Source: Salvator merianae
Taxonomy: Eukaryota > Chordata > Lepidosauria > Squamata > Teiidae
DNA: 64,000 bases
Direction: 5' to 3'
Assembly: GCA_003586115.2 (NCBI GenBank)
Contig: QVOM02000029.1
Location: 26,661,712 to 26,725,711, forward strand
Below the pieces are notes generated by a model. The model did not search any database. It had not been told where the DNA came from and saw only the letters and a list, made by a program, of their open reading frames with translations. Every line of letters starts with the position of its first letter. Within the stretch, counting starts at the first letter, position 1. A program made the position numbers and the translations under genes. This document shows, in pieces, positions 1-11,372 of this stretch.

Positions 1-290
1 GGCGAGGAGCGAGGCCGCCGCCGGGCGGGTCGGGGAGCGCGATCCCCGCCGGGCGGGTCGCGGCGAGGAGCGCGATCCCCGCCGGGCGGGCCGGGGCGAG
101 GAGCGCGATCGCCGCCGGGCGGGCCGGGGCGAGGAGCGCGATCGCCGCCGGGCGGGCCGGGGCGAGGAGCGAGGCCGCCGCCGGGCGGGTCGGGGCGAGG
201 AGCGCGATCCCCGCCGGGCGGGCCGGGGCGACGAGCGCGATCCCCGCCGGGCGGGCCGGGGCGAGGAGCGAGGCCGCCGCTGGCCGGGGC
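1..290. repeat. 33-bp GC-rich minisatellite inside hAT-like element
   Basis: About eight units with a regular 33-bp period; the GCGAG core recurs at about 98, 131, 164 and 197. Units alternate between a GCGATCCCC/GCGATCGCC variant and a GAGGCCGCC variant. The first units and the last are slightly shortened. The array is wholly within the hAT-like element and has no spacer structure, so it is a minisatellite and not a CRISPR array. Confidence 0.85.
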
Positions 291-301
291 GACGAACGGG
301 G

Positions 302-446
302 CATGCGCGCTCGCTGGCCCCGCCCACACGCATGCGCAGTCGCTGGCCCCGCCCACATGCGCGTGCAGTTGCTGGCCCCGCCTATGCGCATGCGCAGTCG
401 CTAGCCCCGCCCACACGCATGCGCAGTCGCTGGCCCCGCCCCTAGC
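302..446. repeat. 29-bp tandem array with CATGCGCAG core
   Basis: Five units start at 302, 331, 360, 389 and 418, an exact 29-bp period. Each has the form CATGCGCAG, then TCGCTGGCCCCGCCCACACG with minor changes. It directly follows the 33-bp array, and together the two fill most of the visible element. Confidence 0.85.
385..396. promoter_or_regulatory. NRF1-like palindrome carried by transposon
   Basis: TGCGCATGCGCA is a perfect match to the known palindromic NRF1 recognition sequence. Weaker half-matches (CGCATGCGCA) occur at about 329-338 and 416-425 in neighbouring 29-bp units. The sequence match is direct; binding or promoter activity is not shown, and there is no gene next to it in the window. 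Confidence 0.45.
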
Positions 447-503
447 CCCGGGCGTCAAAATGGCGAGTAGCCCCGGGTGGCAAAGCGGCTCGCTACGCCA
501 CTG

Positions 504-3203
504 TATTTACCAGCTTTGCAAATATCTATGACTTCTCATAGGGCTAATAGTTGTTTTCTTAGCAGTCTCATCTAAGCTGCTTTGTCCTTACTGTATCTGA
601 CATTTCTGTCCCCAATCTGTTTCTCTTTCAAAGGTCCATATTCACAAGAATGTTGTGGTTTTTTTCTTTTTTCTTTTATGCATTTTGGCAGTACTGGAGC
701 CTGCACTTTTAGCTGGGTTTTTCATACACTTATTAAAAAGAAAGTTTTCATAAATTATATTTCATATGGGTCCAAAATACTGCTGCAAAACATGTAACAA
801 TTTAGAGGCATCATATTTATCTGCCACTGGTTTTGCCTATGTACTTCTGGAGCATGTGGCAATCTCCACTAGGGATGTGCAAAAGTCCTCATATCAAATG
901 CTTCACACTTGGGAGAAAGTGCTTTGAATTTTCTGAACATTGAACAAAACATTCTTTTTCAAACAGTGACTTCTTCCAAGTTAGAAGAAAACCAAGTCCT
1001 GTTTTGTCTGAGCTCTCAGAGTTTCAACAGACCAGAACCTACAGAGTCAAAGTAGGAATCACTTTCCTGCCAAACATATAACAGATAAAGGGTTTTTTCC
1101 TGCCTTTTCTGTAGCCATTGGGGAAAGGAGGGGAAAAAGTTCAATTTCCCTTCACCCTGTCCCATTTCTTGTAGTGATAATCTTTGATACCAGAAAGGAA
1201 AGGAAACAAAGGGAGTGAAGAACCATCAATCAGCTATTTGGGCTGAACAAGTGATCAGCAGGTACTTTTCTTCCCTCACAATGTCAGCTGGTAAAAGAAA
1301 AGGGGGAAACCTAATGCTCTTACTTTCTGACAGCTGGGAATTGCTGTCAGAAAGGGAGAAACTGGGTTTCTTTGGGTCCTTAGACCCTTCATAGGGGCTC
1401 AAAATGACTCCAGTATTATTCCCTATGGGTCACACACTTGGAAATTCGGGGCAGTCCATTGGCACAACTGGCTCTTCCAGTAGAATATTTGGAATATCTC
1501 AAGACATTTTTTAGGTTTTTTTTTCCAAATCGGAACAAAACTCAAAAAAGTGTTCCATGCATACCTCTCTTCTCTGCTCAGTACTGGCAAGAGATAAACT
1601 CTAGAAAAGTTCACATGGTATCTTTATAAGGTGATCTGTATGTGCCAAGAGGGTACAGAGATCACATGGTTTGCTTCCTCATGATGCCCTGGGTGCGTTG
1701 GACGAGTGTGGTGTCCACATGGGCGCGCATCTACCCAGTCACCACACTGTCATAGTGCTCTTTAGAGCACTTGAATGTCAGAGGAGTAAGAAGAGTTTTG
1801 AAAGCTCTTCCTAGCACTCTTGGCAGTGGCAGCTCTGCCACCATCCTGCCACCATCACCATGGGAACCTACCTGGTGTCCCCTGAGTGTCCTGTCATGTC
1901 CTCAAACACAGGAAATGGCCCACAGGTGTTCAGTGACAACCCTTAGCTGTTTGGAAACTAGGGAAATTTGTTGTTGCAGGACGAGTACTGGACAGAGTGC
2001 AAACAGCATGATGCCACTTTAAGAAGACCACTATAACTGTAATGGTCCTGTTAATATGCAGGGGAAAGATATCTAGGACAGTAATGCTTCTTCCTCTGCC
2101 ATGTAATTCCTGCTTCTTGCTTCTGTGTTGTCATTTTGCAATCTCATTATTGCCCCACTGTGGTATGAAGAAAAAAAATCCAGTTATTGAAAATAGCAAC
2201 TGCCATGTCTAGAAAGAGCCTAGCTGCAGTGGCTTTAATTTCTGACACCATGTTTAAATAGTGCCTTGTCTAAAACATCCAGCATGCCTGAACCCTGCAG
2301 GGAGGACCACATTCAGATTGGGCAGTCTGCTTTTTGGTAGCTTGGATCCAGATATAGAGCATGGATGCACAGTCAAAATTGATTTTCCATGCTATACTGC
2401 AGTCTCCATCTGTATAAACAGCAGCAGACATGGCCTGAGATGCAATTTTCTACCACTACCTCCAGATGCATTGGATAAAATAGGTAACCTGAAAATCTTC
2501 CTCCACACAACTTACTGCTTCATTGCACCTGTATCTAGGTAGCCCTTGTCTTGTCTCTCAGTATGCTATCTACTCATCCTGTGGTTTGTTTGCAGCTGGG
2601 AACTTAGGGAACATAATATACTTGGTCATGTAATCAATTTTATCTTCCTCCCAAAGGAGTTTTTAAAATACTTTTGAATGTTCCAAATAGCATGAGCATC
2701 CCATAGTGCTGGTAAATGGGGTACCTACGTTTTTAAAAAAAATCAAAATTAGCCAACCCTTTCCTTGTGTTTTGAAAAGGGTTTTTCTGCTAACTTTTCC
2801 TATGATTTGTTTGGAAAATAAACAAACCCAAAAAAGTATTTCATGCATAATCTATAATATATGTACAATAGGAAAAGGTCAAAGAATTTGGGGACATCAT
2901 TTGCCTTGACAGAAAGCAGGCATTCTGCCCTTTGTACAGTTCTTCCCAAGCAAAGATCAAGTCAGGAGAGACCGGCTTGGAGTTTTCTGGTCACAAACCG
3001 GTTTACTTATTCATAGAAATATTGACCACAGGTCTTGTGTTGTGCTAGAAGTACTCCTGAGTCAATACAACAAAACAGATTGGCTGGCAAAGGCATTAAA
3101 TAATTGACCACCTGAAATATGTGTGCTATAACATGATTTGTAATGAATCTCTGCAATAGAGAAAATACTGCATGTTCTTCTCCACAATCCAATATAATTC
3201 AGA
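504..3203. other. No gene seen; old diverged repeats
   Basis: No coding sequence is supported. CTAGGGATGTGCA at 869-881 matches the terminal motif of the hAT-like element at 61892-62254, but no partner end was located. A diverged direct pair (1537-1560 and 2821-2845, sharing CAAAAAAGT and TTCATGCAT-like blocks) suggests two relics of one unidentified repeat. The remainder looks single-copy. Confidence 0.5.
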
Positions 3204-3270
3204 TGCCTTTTCTGCACCAGGCCTTATTCCGGATTATATCCTGGAATAAGACTCTGTGCAGAAAGGGCCT
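3204..3270. mobile_element. 67-bp palindromic MITE, family A
   Basis: A very short inverted-repeat element. The left end TGCCTTTTCTGCAC pairs with the right end GTGCAGAAAGGGCCT, and the interior reads as a hairpin around TTATTCCGGATTATATCC. It is flanked by AGA on both sides (3201-3203 and 3271-3273), taken as a 3-bp target duplication after allowing one extra base at the right end. It looks like an internally deleted relative of the 180-bp elements at 3644 and 40617. Confidence 0.7.
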
Positions 3271-3357
3271 AGAGACTGCAGGATAAAACTTCATGAAGGT
3301 TGAAAGCAAAGATTCAGGCTTTCAGAATGTATCCCTCCCTAAGGAAGTCAAGACAAA

Positions 3358-3961
3358 GGGTCTTTTCACACTGCCAACCTACTATGGTATTAACAATACC
3401 ATACTAGGCTGGGATAGTCCAAGTGGCACAGCGACCATTTACACTGAGTGCTAGAATAGTCCCAAACTGGGACAGTGCAAATGCAGACTTGATTGCCATG
3501 ACAGCAGCTGTGGCAATGTCCAGCCAGTGCAATGGTGACCAGGACGCAGCATGCAACTGCACAGGCACAGCCGTGCCACCCACTTGCAGCAAACGCTGCT
3601 GACAGGAAGTGGTCTAGTCACTCCTGGTCAAGTTGTGGGCAGTGGCCCTTTCTGCACTTGGCCTTATTGTGGATTATATCCCAGAATAGGGACTTGCTGT
3701 GCACATGCTAATGCAAACTATGAAAGGTCTTGTCCAGGGTCTACCATAGTCTGCACTAGCATGCAGATGGCAGATCCCTATTCTGAGATATAATCCGGAA
3801 TAAGTCCAAGTGCAGAAAGGGCCAGTGTTTCAGTTGTCCACAGCTAGTATCATCCAGGATGAGCTTCATCTGCTCTCAGATGCTGCAGATGCTGTAGAGT
3901 GCAGACGCACTTCCCTAGTGAGTGTCTGCAAGCTCACTAACAGGTAAGTGTGAACAGGCCC
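3358..3961. mobile_element. MITE with AAA target duplication, interrupted by a second MITE
   Basis: The left end GGGTCTTTTCACAC (3358-3371) and right end GTGTGAACAGGCCC (3948-3961) are imperfect inverted repeats, with AAA immediately outside each. The original element would be about 421 bp; the MITE at 3644-3823 plus its AGT duplication accounts for the rest. No ORF of note. Confidence 0.7.
3644..3823. mobile_element. 180-bp palindromic MITE, family A (nested)
   Basis: Ends are GGCCCTTTCTGCAC and GTGCAGAAAGGGCC, a perfect 14-bp inverted repeat, flanked by AGT at 3641-3643 and 3824-3826. The two halves are near-complementary along most of the length, so the element could fold into a long hairpin. 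It is homologous to 40617-40795 in inverse orientation. It lies inside the MITE at 3358-3961 and is therefore the younger of the two. Confidence 0.85.
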
Positions 3962-3977
3962 AAATCCTAATGAAGAT

Positions 3978-4041
3978 GAACCTAGTATGGTATTAACAAT
4001 ACCTTACTAGGCTGGGATAGTCCAAACAGTGCAGCAGCCAT
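3978..4041. repeat. Second copy of the subterminal block of the 3358 MITE
   Basis: About 60 bp closely match 3377-3437 in the same orientation: a short palindrome around TATGGTATTAACAATACC, then AGGCTGGGATAGTCCAA. This copy lies just outside the right end of the 3358-3961 element, without its own recognisable terminus. It may be a fragment of a second element or part of a larger composite. Confidence 0.7.
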
Positions 4042-5649
4042 TCACAGACTTAAGCTCCTTAAGTTACCTATGTCTATGTGCAATTTTATACTGCTTTATC
4101 TAGGAAGTATACAGCATTTCTATTCATAACGAATTAGTGCAGCTGCAGATCTTTTAAACCGTGACCAGGAAAATAATGCTGGAAGTCCATGACTGCACAT
4201 AAAACCAAGCATTAATAAATCTTCTTGGAGCCCATTAAGCCCAGTTCTGGCACATAACAGGTCACTCACTGTAACAGTTTTTTTTTTTTGAGTCAAAGCA
4301 GATGACTACCAATACTTTTGCTAAATGTTCTTCTTTTATTTTTCTTTGTCTTGATTGCCTGCTTATTGTTAGATTGCATATTTTATTATGATTTAAATGA
4401 AAATAAATGAGTTTCTCTAAGTCACAAAGAAAGAAACAATGAGGGCCTTTCTAAAGCAGATTATAAGGGTATCAGATTAAAATTTAATTATTCATTCTCC
4501 AAACTCTATCGAGTCTATCAGCTGTGAAGGTACAGCCATCCTTACTAGTAGTCAAAGCCAGTGATAACTGTAGCCTTCAGAAATGTTAGAGTAAACTTTA
4601 TTGGTGTTTGTTGCTGTATCTTGTATATTTTGGTATGATTTCACTGCAGCTTAATCTGACTTAATGCATGCTAAAATTTGTGTGGAGATACTCTCTTACT
4701 CAATTGTAGTTAACTGTGCCATGTTTTGTTTTTGCAGAATTTCACTCTTAATGTTACCTATAGAATAATTTCTAAATTCATCATGACTGATAACATTACC
4801 TGTAATATACATTTTACCCTGTTGCTCCTTTTAACTAAGTAAATAACATAACTAAATTAACCATAGTAATGTGTAATATTTATAAGCTTGAGTTATTAAT
4901 GCAAATTGAATTATTTGCATTCTTTTGATTCAAGTTCAGATACTATCAACTGGGACAAAACAAACAAAAGAGTGAATGTAAAAAACTGCAGATAGAGATT
5001 TGTTCAAAAGACCTAGCCACCTCCCCCCAAAAGTACAAAATAAACGTAATAGAACAATCAGTTTAAAACTTTTTTCCCCCCAGCTAAGTAAACATGCAAA
5101 AAATAACAAAAAAAAAAGGCTACAAAATTGTTTTGTAAGAAATAAAATATTCCAAGCCCCATAATTTTCTCCTAGCCTATGCCATCTATTGATCCTCCTG
5201 CTGGAAGAAACGCTGCCTGCTCTTTTTGACCACCTCACCTGAAGAACACCTAGCTTGTGTTTGTTGCTGCTGAGGTTGGAGCTGTGAGGAACTACACCAA
5301 AAGTAAGAGAAGGCCAAGGAGGAGGGGACCTATTAGAAGTCTATTTGGGGCCTATCAGAGAATTGGAGAAGGTATTTGTATTTAATAGTATGTCTTAACT
5401 GATTTTATGGGAGAGATGACATCCTAGGATTGTTAACTCCCTCTTGGTTGACTCTGCTCCTCATACTGCCAGTGCAGGGCCACAGGAGACAAGATAAGGA
5501 CAGGAGTCTGTGTGAAAGGCTGATCCCCCTCCAGGTTTTTTTGGACCATCTACTTGTGTGAAAGGGTGGGTGGGTGGCCCAAGTTTACATCTACCACCTG
5601 AGTGAGAGCCAGAGGGCCTTCTATGTGTCCAGTGCTGGTGGCTGATCAC
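4042..5649. other. No gene seen
   Basis: AT-rich sequence with short homopolymers (T10 near 4281, A10 near 5110) and no coding or transposon structure that I can support. Confidence 0.5.
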
Positions 5650-6604
5650 TTTGAGTGAGCAAAGCCTAGGCCTTTTTATCTTTTTAAAGGTAAGGAGCTA
5701 TGTGCCTGGGTGATACAACTGAAGGTAGGCATGAGGGTCCCATTGTAGTTGTAACGGGCAACTAAAATTGGTGAGGGAAAACAGAGAAGAAGGAGATAGC
5801 GAGGGAGTCGTAGACAAGGCTATCACTCCGATTCTGCCTCTCAACCATCAGAATTTGGGGATGCCAGTCAACCTTCCCACTGGCTTTGTAGTGTCATTGT
5901 TCAGTGCTATGTCAGTTATCAAGTTATCAGTCATCCATGACTTGAGACCTGGATTGATAAGCTGGAAAGCCCAGTGCTTTCTTAACTCCCCCCCCCCCGT
6001 TTACCTGGTACAACATCAATCCAGGCTTGTGAGACAGGGTGACGTAATCATCATAATCCATAAAGAATCCATGTTTCTCACCACACACCCTATTCACACT
6101 GTGACTGGGTTTGAGAGACTTTCCTGCCAAAGAGACAGAGTGGGGTTGCTGTTGGTATAGTGCTCATTCCACTACCCAACAGCTTTCTTGTCTGAGTTGC
6201 TAGAGGCTGTCTTAGATGTGATGTTGGAGGTCCTCTACACGGTAGTGTTGGGAGCCTTCAATTTCCACATTGAAGATGTGTCTTGTAGACCAGCTCAGGA
6301 CTTCACGGCCTCTATATCAACCATAGTGCCGTTTCAGTATGTTATTGACTCAACCCATGTTGCAGGACATACTCTTCATCTGGTCTTTTCTACGCAGTAG
6401 GAAGGAAATAATCCATTGGTAGGTGGATTTTTAGTGACACTGTTGTCATGGATGAATCATCTTCTGGTGAAGTTTTATGGTGTCTGTTCCTCACTGCAGG
6501 GATAAAGGACCTATTGAGATGGTCCACCTTCAGAGGCTTATGGAATCTGATGGATTTCTGATGACTCTGGAGGAATTCTCAACTGACATGGTTGGGGCTC
6601 TTGT
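5650..6604 (+). pseudogene. L2/CR1-like LINE fragment, broken endonuclease domain
   Basis: Conceptual translation across 5768-6600 resembles the N-terminal apurinic endonuclease of L2/CR1-type ORF2. Recognisable segments include DRVGLLLV near 6140-6160, VVLGAFNFHIED near 6240-6275 (family form LGDFN-H-DD, with the catalytic-motif Asp replaced by Ala here), a THVAGHTLHLVF segment near 6355-6390 (family THxAGHTLDLVF), and a LLSWMNHLLV segment near 6442-6470 (family form LSWTDHLLV). Stops and frameshifts separate these blocks, so it is non-functional. It ends abruptly where the antisense L1 begins at about 6605, consistent with the L1 having landed in or beside it. The upstream limit is approximate. 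Confidence 0.75.
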
Positions 6605-9600
6605 CTTTTATTTTTAAGTTTTATTAACAAATAAAAACTAAAACATGAAAACAAACTTACATATACATATACATAATCACACAGAAGAAAAATGAGAAAA
6701 AAAAAGAACCCAATCCCCATCTCACCATCAGCATACATAAACAATCCTCAATTTCCAATCCATTTCACCAAACTGTTAATATCCTTATATAATATTCTTT
6801 GCCCTCTAAGTCAATGTTTAATTTTTATTAATTCCTGCCAATTCTTTTCCACCATTTGGTTTATCTTTTCTTCAGCAAACCCTAATCATTTTTTTCAGCC
6901 AAACTATAACTGACATACAATATAGTAATGCCATTCTTGCAATATCGAACTCTTACTATCTTTCCAGTCCCCCAACTACAACCAATTGTGCTGACATCAG
7001 CATCTGTTCTGTTAAATATAAATCCTCCTCCTTAATATTTTGGTTCTTCAGATGGAGCATAATACAATTTTCCTTTGGCCAGTCATGATGAGCACCCGGT
7101 ATTTGCTCCCCTCTCTGAGTCCAGAAATCCCAAACCTTCTTACATGCCCACCACATATGAATGTATATTCTTTTCTCCTTATAACAATGCCAGCATCACA
7201 AATGAACCAAATTTATCATATATAACAGTTCTGGTAGGGTCTGATACCACCTATGTAGCAGTTTCAATCTCATTTCTTTAATCCTATAATAAGCATTTTT
7301 ATCTATATCTTGTATAATTTCTCTTGTGCATTTCCTGTCCATGTCCAAATCTGTTCACCAAATCTCCATTAAACTCTCTTCTGGTTTTTGCTCCATTCCT
7401 ACTAATAATTTGTATAGCCTGTCTACTAATACACATATACCCGAATCCACTTTGATATTACCATCTCTGGCTTCTAGTGAAGTGAGTCTGCAGAGGAGAT
7501 CTTCTCCTAAGCGAACCAACAATTAGAAAGATGGAGAGGAGGATCTATGCCTTGCTCGATCTCCCTGAGTGACAGGGAAGATGGTGGGATTCCCCAACAA
7601 GGCTCTGACTGAGTTTTCCCCCACAGAGCAGAGGCAGCAGAAGCTTTGCAGCTGTTGTGTATGGGAGGAGTCATAGAGTTCAAAGGATGCCAACTCCCTG
7701 AACACATCATGAGTAGCTTGAGCTTTTGGAAAAAGTTTCTACAAATATAGCCCTTGGAGAATCTACTGACAATCTGAGGTGCCTAAACCCAGCATAATTT
7801 TAAAATACCTGTAGAGACTTTAGTTTTTAAAATATCTCCTAAAGATTTAACAAACTTGGGATATTACCATCTCCAGGGGGTTGCTTGGGCTTTTTAAACT
7901 TTCCACACGTTCCTTAATCCTCAGAAATGTCCATAATGCTTTACTTCGCAACAATTTATTTTCCCCTAAAATCCAGTTTAATTCTCATATCCCTAGGGGT
8001 ATACCTCTCTGGTCATATAAATCCTCGATTTTTAAATAACCTTTCTGCATTAGTTTACTCTGTTCACTTCCTGTAATTGGGCCAGTCTTGGATATCCCAA
8101 CCATGAATTTCTGTTTTCATCTTTCCAACTCTCCAATTATGCTTTTAAAGTGTCTAGGAATAGTTCCACTAGTTTTCTTTGTACTCTTACCAACAATGAT
8201 TTTTCCCCAATCTTATTCAGTTCCTTCTCCAATCTCACCCCTTTTTAATCTGTCAAGTACTCTAACTCCACCAAATTTTTAACGTAATAAGCATCCATAT
8301 ACCCCTCCATTTTTGGTATCCCCCATCCTCCTTCCTCTAAGGAGGCATATAAAATAGATTATGTCAATCTAGAATTCTTTTTTTTCCCTGAAACCCACCA
8401 CCTTATTTCCTTATCCCTTTAAAAGTGTAATAACAGGGTGAATCTAAATACAATAATTTGGGGATTATTTACATCTTAACTGCCCTCATTCTAGTCATTA
8501 TAATTAAACACTTACCCACTAGATAAGTGGGTAATAAACTCACTAGATTATTAATTCATCCCCATATTTTATTATAGTTTACCTAAGAAGTTGTTTTTTT
8601 GTTTTTTGTAATTACTCCTTAAAGTAATCACAAGATATTTCAATTCCTTCCCCCCAAGTTTCATCCCACTGTTTCATTTAATTTCCCTTTGTTCATTTGG
8701 TGTAGTTCCAATCAGCATTAACTGTGATTTCCTTATATTTATTTCTAGTACAGAATGAATTTTAAATTTATTGATTATCCTCATTATCTGTTTAACCTTC
8801 AGGGCAGGCTGCTCTGATATAATTAACGCATCATCTGCAAAAAGGATTTATTTTAGATTCTTCCTGCCCTATTTTATATCCCCTCATTAGCTAAAGGATC
8901 CATAGGTAGAACAAAAAGCATAGGAGACCGGGGACAACCATGTTTAATATCATTTAAATTTTTTATGGAACAGGATTGTTTCTCATTAACCCTTATCCTA
9001 GCAATCCCTAATTGTTTCACAAAATTATGTTGTTAACAAATCTTAATTAAATACCCATGATTAATTTTATCAAAGGCTTTGTATGCATCGCATTTGAGAA
9101 TGCCCACTTTTTTATTATTTCTCTTCAAATGCTCAATAACATTCATAGCTATCTGAATGGGGTCTTTAATATTCCTACTTTTTAAAAAAGCTATATTGAT
9201 CTTCTTCAACAGTTGTGGGTAACAACTGTACCAGCCAATTTGCAAGGGTTGTTGTAAAAATCTTGTAGCCATGATTACACAAATGAATTGGACAAAATGA
9301 ATCCAGAAATATATGGTCTTTACTTGGTTTAGGTATAGTTATAATTTCTGATTGCCTCAAGGCTCTGGAACTTCTTGCTAACTTAGCAGAGAATGGGTGC
9401 CCCTCATCTGTTTACGTAAGTAGTGATACAAGTATTCAAGTAACAGGATTTGCTGCAGATTATTAATTTTTTGAAAACAAAGGTGGGCATGGTCTGCCTC
9501 TCTAGAAAACAGAGACATTTTTTGGTGTGTCATAGTTGATATGCTGTGTCCAATATGGGCCACAGGAAAAAAAAAAAAAAGGAGTATTCCAAGCCACTTT

Positions 9601-10290
9601 TTCAGGGGCATAGATTATCGTGCCCAAACCCTGGACCAGCTGTGAATTTCATGCAGGAACATGTGGATGCCACTCTGAAATTCCAAATCTTTACCACTTC
9701 ATTGCCCATGTGTGGAAACAATATGGCTAGACTCAAGTAGTGTTGCTTTTTTGCAGTTGTGTGACTGTTATCTTTTCTGATATTGTCTAAATATTTCTTG
9801 AATTTCTTCAATACTGCATCTAATGTCCTTGTCAAACTACCATTTTCTTTTTCTCCCAGATTAGATTTCAATTTGTAAATCTCAATAGTTTATGTTCTTC
9901 AATTCTTTTTCCTGAATTCCCCTGTCCCTTGGGGTATTTGCATTATTTTAACTTTCTTTTTGTCAACCACAGGAACATCAGGAACATATGGTCCAATTTT
10001 AATTTGTTTTAAAATCCCATAATAATGCAACTTCAGTAACTTTTTTAAATTGAGCATTTCTATGAATAATCATGAGCATGAAAAGAGCAAAAAAATGAGT
10101 GATTATCTGAAAATTAATAATATGCTTGTGAATAAAATTGATGAATAGTTTAAATATCACAATTTCACTTGGAGAAAACAGAATCGATCCTTAACACTCT
10201 CCAAGCAAGCCAATACTTAAACATTAAAAAGAAAAAAATCAAGAAGGCCAAATCCACAGGCCTATTTTTCTTATTAGAAACTAGGCTTGT
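6605..10290 (-). pseudogene. Decayed L1 LINE, ORF2 pseudogene on the minus strand
   Basis: Read on the minus strand, the order fits L1 ORF2: an RIDS motif typical of the endonuclease end near 10180-10195, a linker with LLWDFKT near 10020, then RT blocks PKPSKDH near 9330, DAYKAFDKINH near 9070 and the FADD catalytic box at 8828-8842. The C-terminal WWACKKVWDFW segment is near 7110-7155, followed by an AT-rich 3' region down to about 6605. Frame is lost repeatedly, so no protein is expected. RT boxes PKP, A and C are all recognisable, so the copy is old but fairly long. The 5' end near 10290 is uncertain, and no target duplication was found. A candidate nested insert occupies 7468-7859. Confidence 0.85.
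7468..7859. mobile_element. Candidate nested insertion inside the antisense L1
   Basis: A 14-bp exact direct repeat, GATATTACCATCTC, occurs at 7454-7467 and 7860-7873. L1-like sequence seems to continue on both sides. The 392 bp between are not recognisable L1 and have no poly(A) tail, terminal inverted repeat or coding motif. A target-site duplication around an unidentified retroposon would explain this; a local duplication of L1 sequence is the alternative. Confidence 0.4.
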
Positions 10291-10327
10291 ATGAACAGGT
10301 GGGATGTTAAGCACCTAGCAAGCCTGG

Positions 10328-10703
10328 GACCTTTTCTGCACTTACTTTAGAACTGGAATAGATGACAGCATAGTCCTCTTCTGGGCCTCTTTTGTCCAAA
10401 TGCTGGTGTGAACTAGAAAGCCCCTGACTCCTTTGTTTTTTTCTGTCTGCATGATATGGAGCATATTCTGGATCAAGAGGCCAAAAATAGCTTCCTGATC
10501 CACCTCTGGACCAGAAAACTAGTAGACCTTGGTAACAAGGTCTATTGGTGTCCCAGGACCATGGGGGATCCATTTCCATGGTGCACCTTGTTGCACTGCT
10601 GAAATGAGACCAGCGCAGGGCTGGCCTAGAACAGATCAGGATCAGCCTCTGCCTGATCCAGAACCACAAATCCAGACCTGCACAGATAAATTCAGAAAGG
10701 CCC
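10328..10703. mobile_element. 376-bp MITE with TGG target duplication, family G
   Basis: The left end GACCTTTTCTGCAC and right end ATTCAGAAAGGCCC are degenerate inverted repeats flanked by TGG (10325-10327 and 10704-10706). The interior segment CCTCTTCTGGGCCTCTT recurs in the fragment at 12354. A block near 10553-10585 (CCAGGACCATGGGGGATCC) has counterparts in 30025-30555 and 48030-48430. Long ORFs crossing the element on the minus strand have no homology and are rejected. Confidence 0.7.
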
Positions 10704-10791
10704 TGGGTACTTCTCAGCACCAAGGGGCTATTACAGAACAAAGGAGCACTGCAAAAATTGCAGTAACTTAGACATTAATGACTTAGACAAT

Positions 10792-11372
10792 GGCCCTTTT
10801 TGCACTTCCGCGGCAGACCATTTTTGTCCGCTCACTAGAACGAAGCATTTGCACACGCACGTGCATGCAGCATTCCCGATTCGCACCGAGCCGAGCTTCA
10901 TACGTACCTGAAGCTGGGGAAGGCTAGACAAGTAATTTGCTGTCTTGATTCTGACCTGCGAGATCAAGCGCAAATCGGGGAAGTTGCTTTCACACTGCTT
11001 CCTGGCTTGAAATGGTGGCGGGGAGGGACTGGCGCAGCCGTGCAGGTGCGGTCTGCTGCTTTGCAGCCTGGTTTGCCCTTTGAGCTTCACATCCTGGCTG
11101 CCATTTCAAAGACAGCTCCAAAAGGAGCCCCTCTAGCTTCGAAGCAGTAGCTCTATGGTTCGGATTACTAGCTCTATCTTCGCATCCATGCCTCTATGAT
11201 TCATTAGCTCATTTCCTGCCTAGCAGATTCCCATCTGCACCACTCCCTCTGCTGGTCAGCGTAGAGTCATTTCCCTGGCTGACAAGTGCATATAGCACTC
11301 AACAGACTCCATCTTCACCGGCCTGAAGCCTGCCAATTAGAACGTTCTCCTCTGTTAAGTGTGAAAACGCCC
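10792..11372. mobile_element. 581-bp MITE, family D (inverse copy of 46795)
   Basis: Ends are GGCCCTTTTTGCAC (10792-10805) and GTGTGAAAACGCCC (11359-11372), degenerate inverted repeats. Flanking triplets are AAT and ATT, one mismatch from a 3-bp duplication. The interior matches 46795-47376 in reverse orientation over most of its length, including the GAAGATGGAGTC / GACTCCATCTTC block and the AGAGCTAGTAATC / GATTACTAGCTCT block. The two copies differ in length by one base. Confidence 0.7.

Larger units (their letters stand above)
1..503. mobile_element. Right end of GC-rich non-autonomous hAT-like element
   Basis: The first half kilobase is extremely GC- and CpG-rich and ends at 492-503 with GCTACGCCACTG, the same terminal inverted repeat that closes the complete hAT element at 43986-44393. 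Just inside the end both copies carry CCCCGGGTGGC followed by a short A-containing spacer. The left end lies outside the window, so the duplicated target site cannot be confirmed; the 8 bases after the end are TATTTACC. No transposase is encoded, and the interior consists of two tandem arrays listed separately. The high CpG density contrasts with the CpG-poor surroundings, so this resembles a CpG island only because of the transposon. Family assignment rests on the shared terminus. Confidence 0.75.

Noticed and set aside
1..290. Regular 33-bp repeats as a CRISPR array
   Set aside because: Units are contiguous with no unique spacers, lie in a transposon, and the window is vertebrate-like.
1..503. 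CpG island promoter of a host gene
   Set aside because: The GC-rich block ends exactly at a hAT terminus and no gene follows.
10307..10741. 144-codon minus-strand ORF
   Set aside because: It spans a MITE and its flanks, with no conserved domain.
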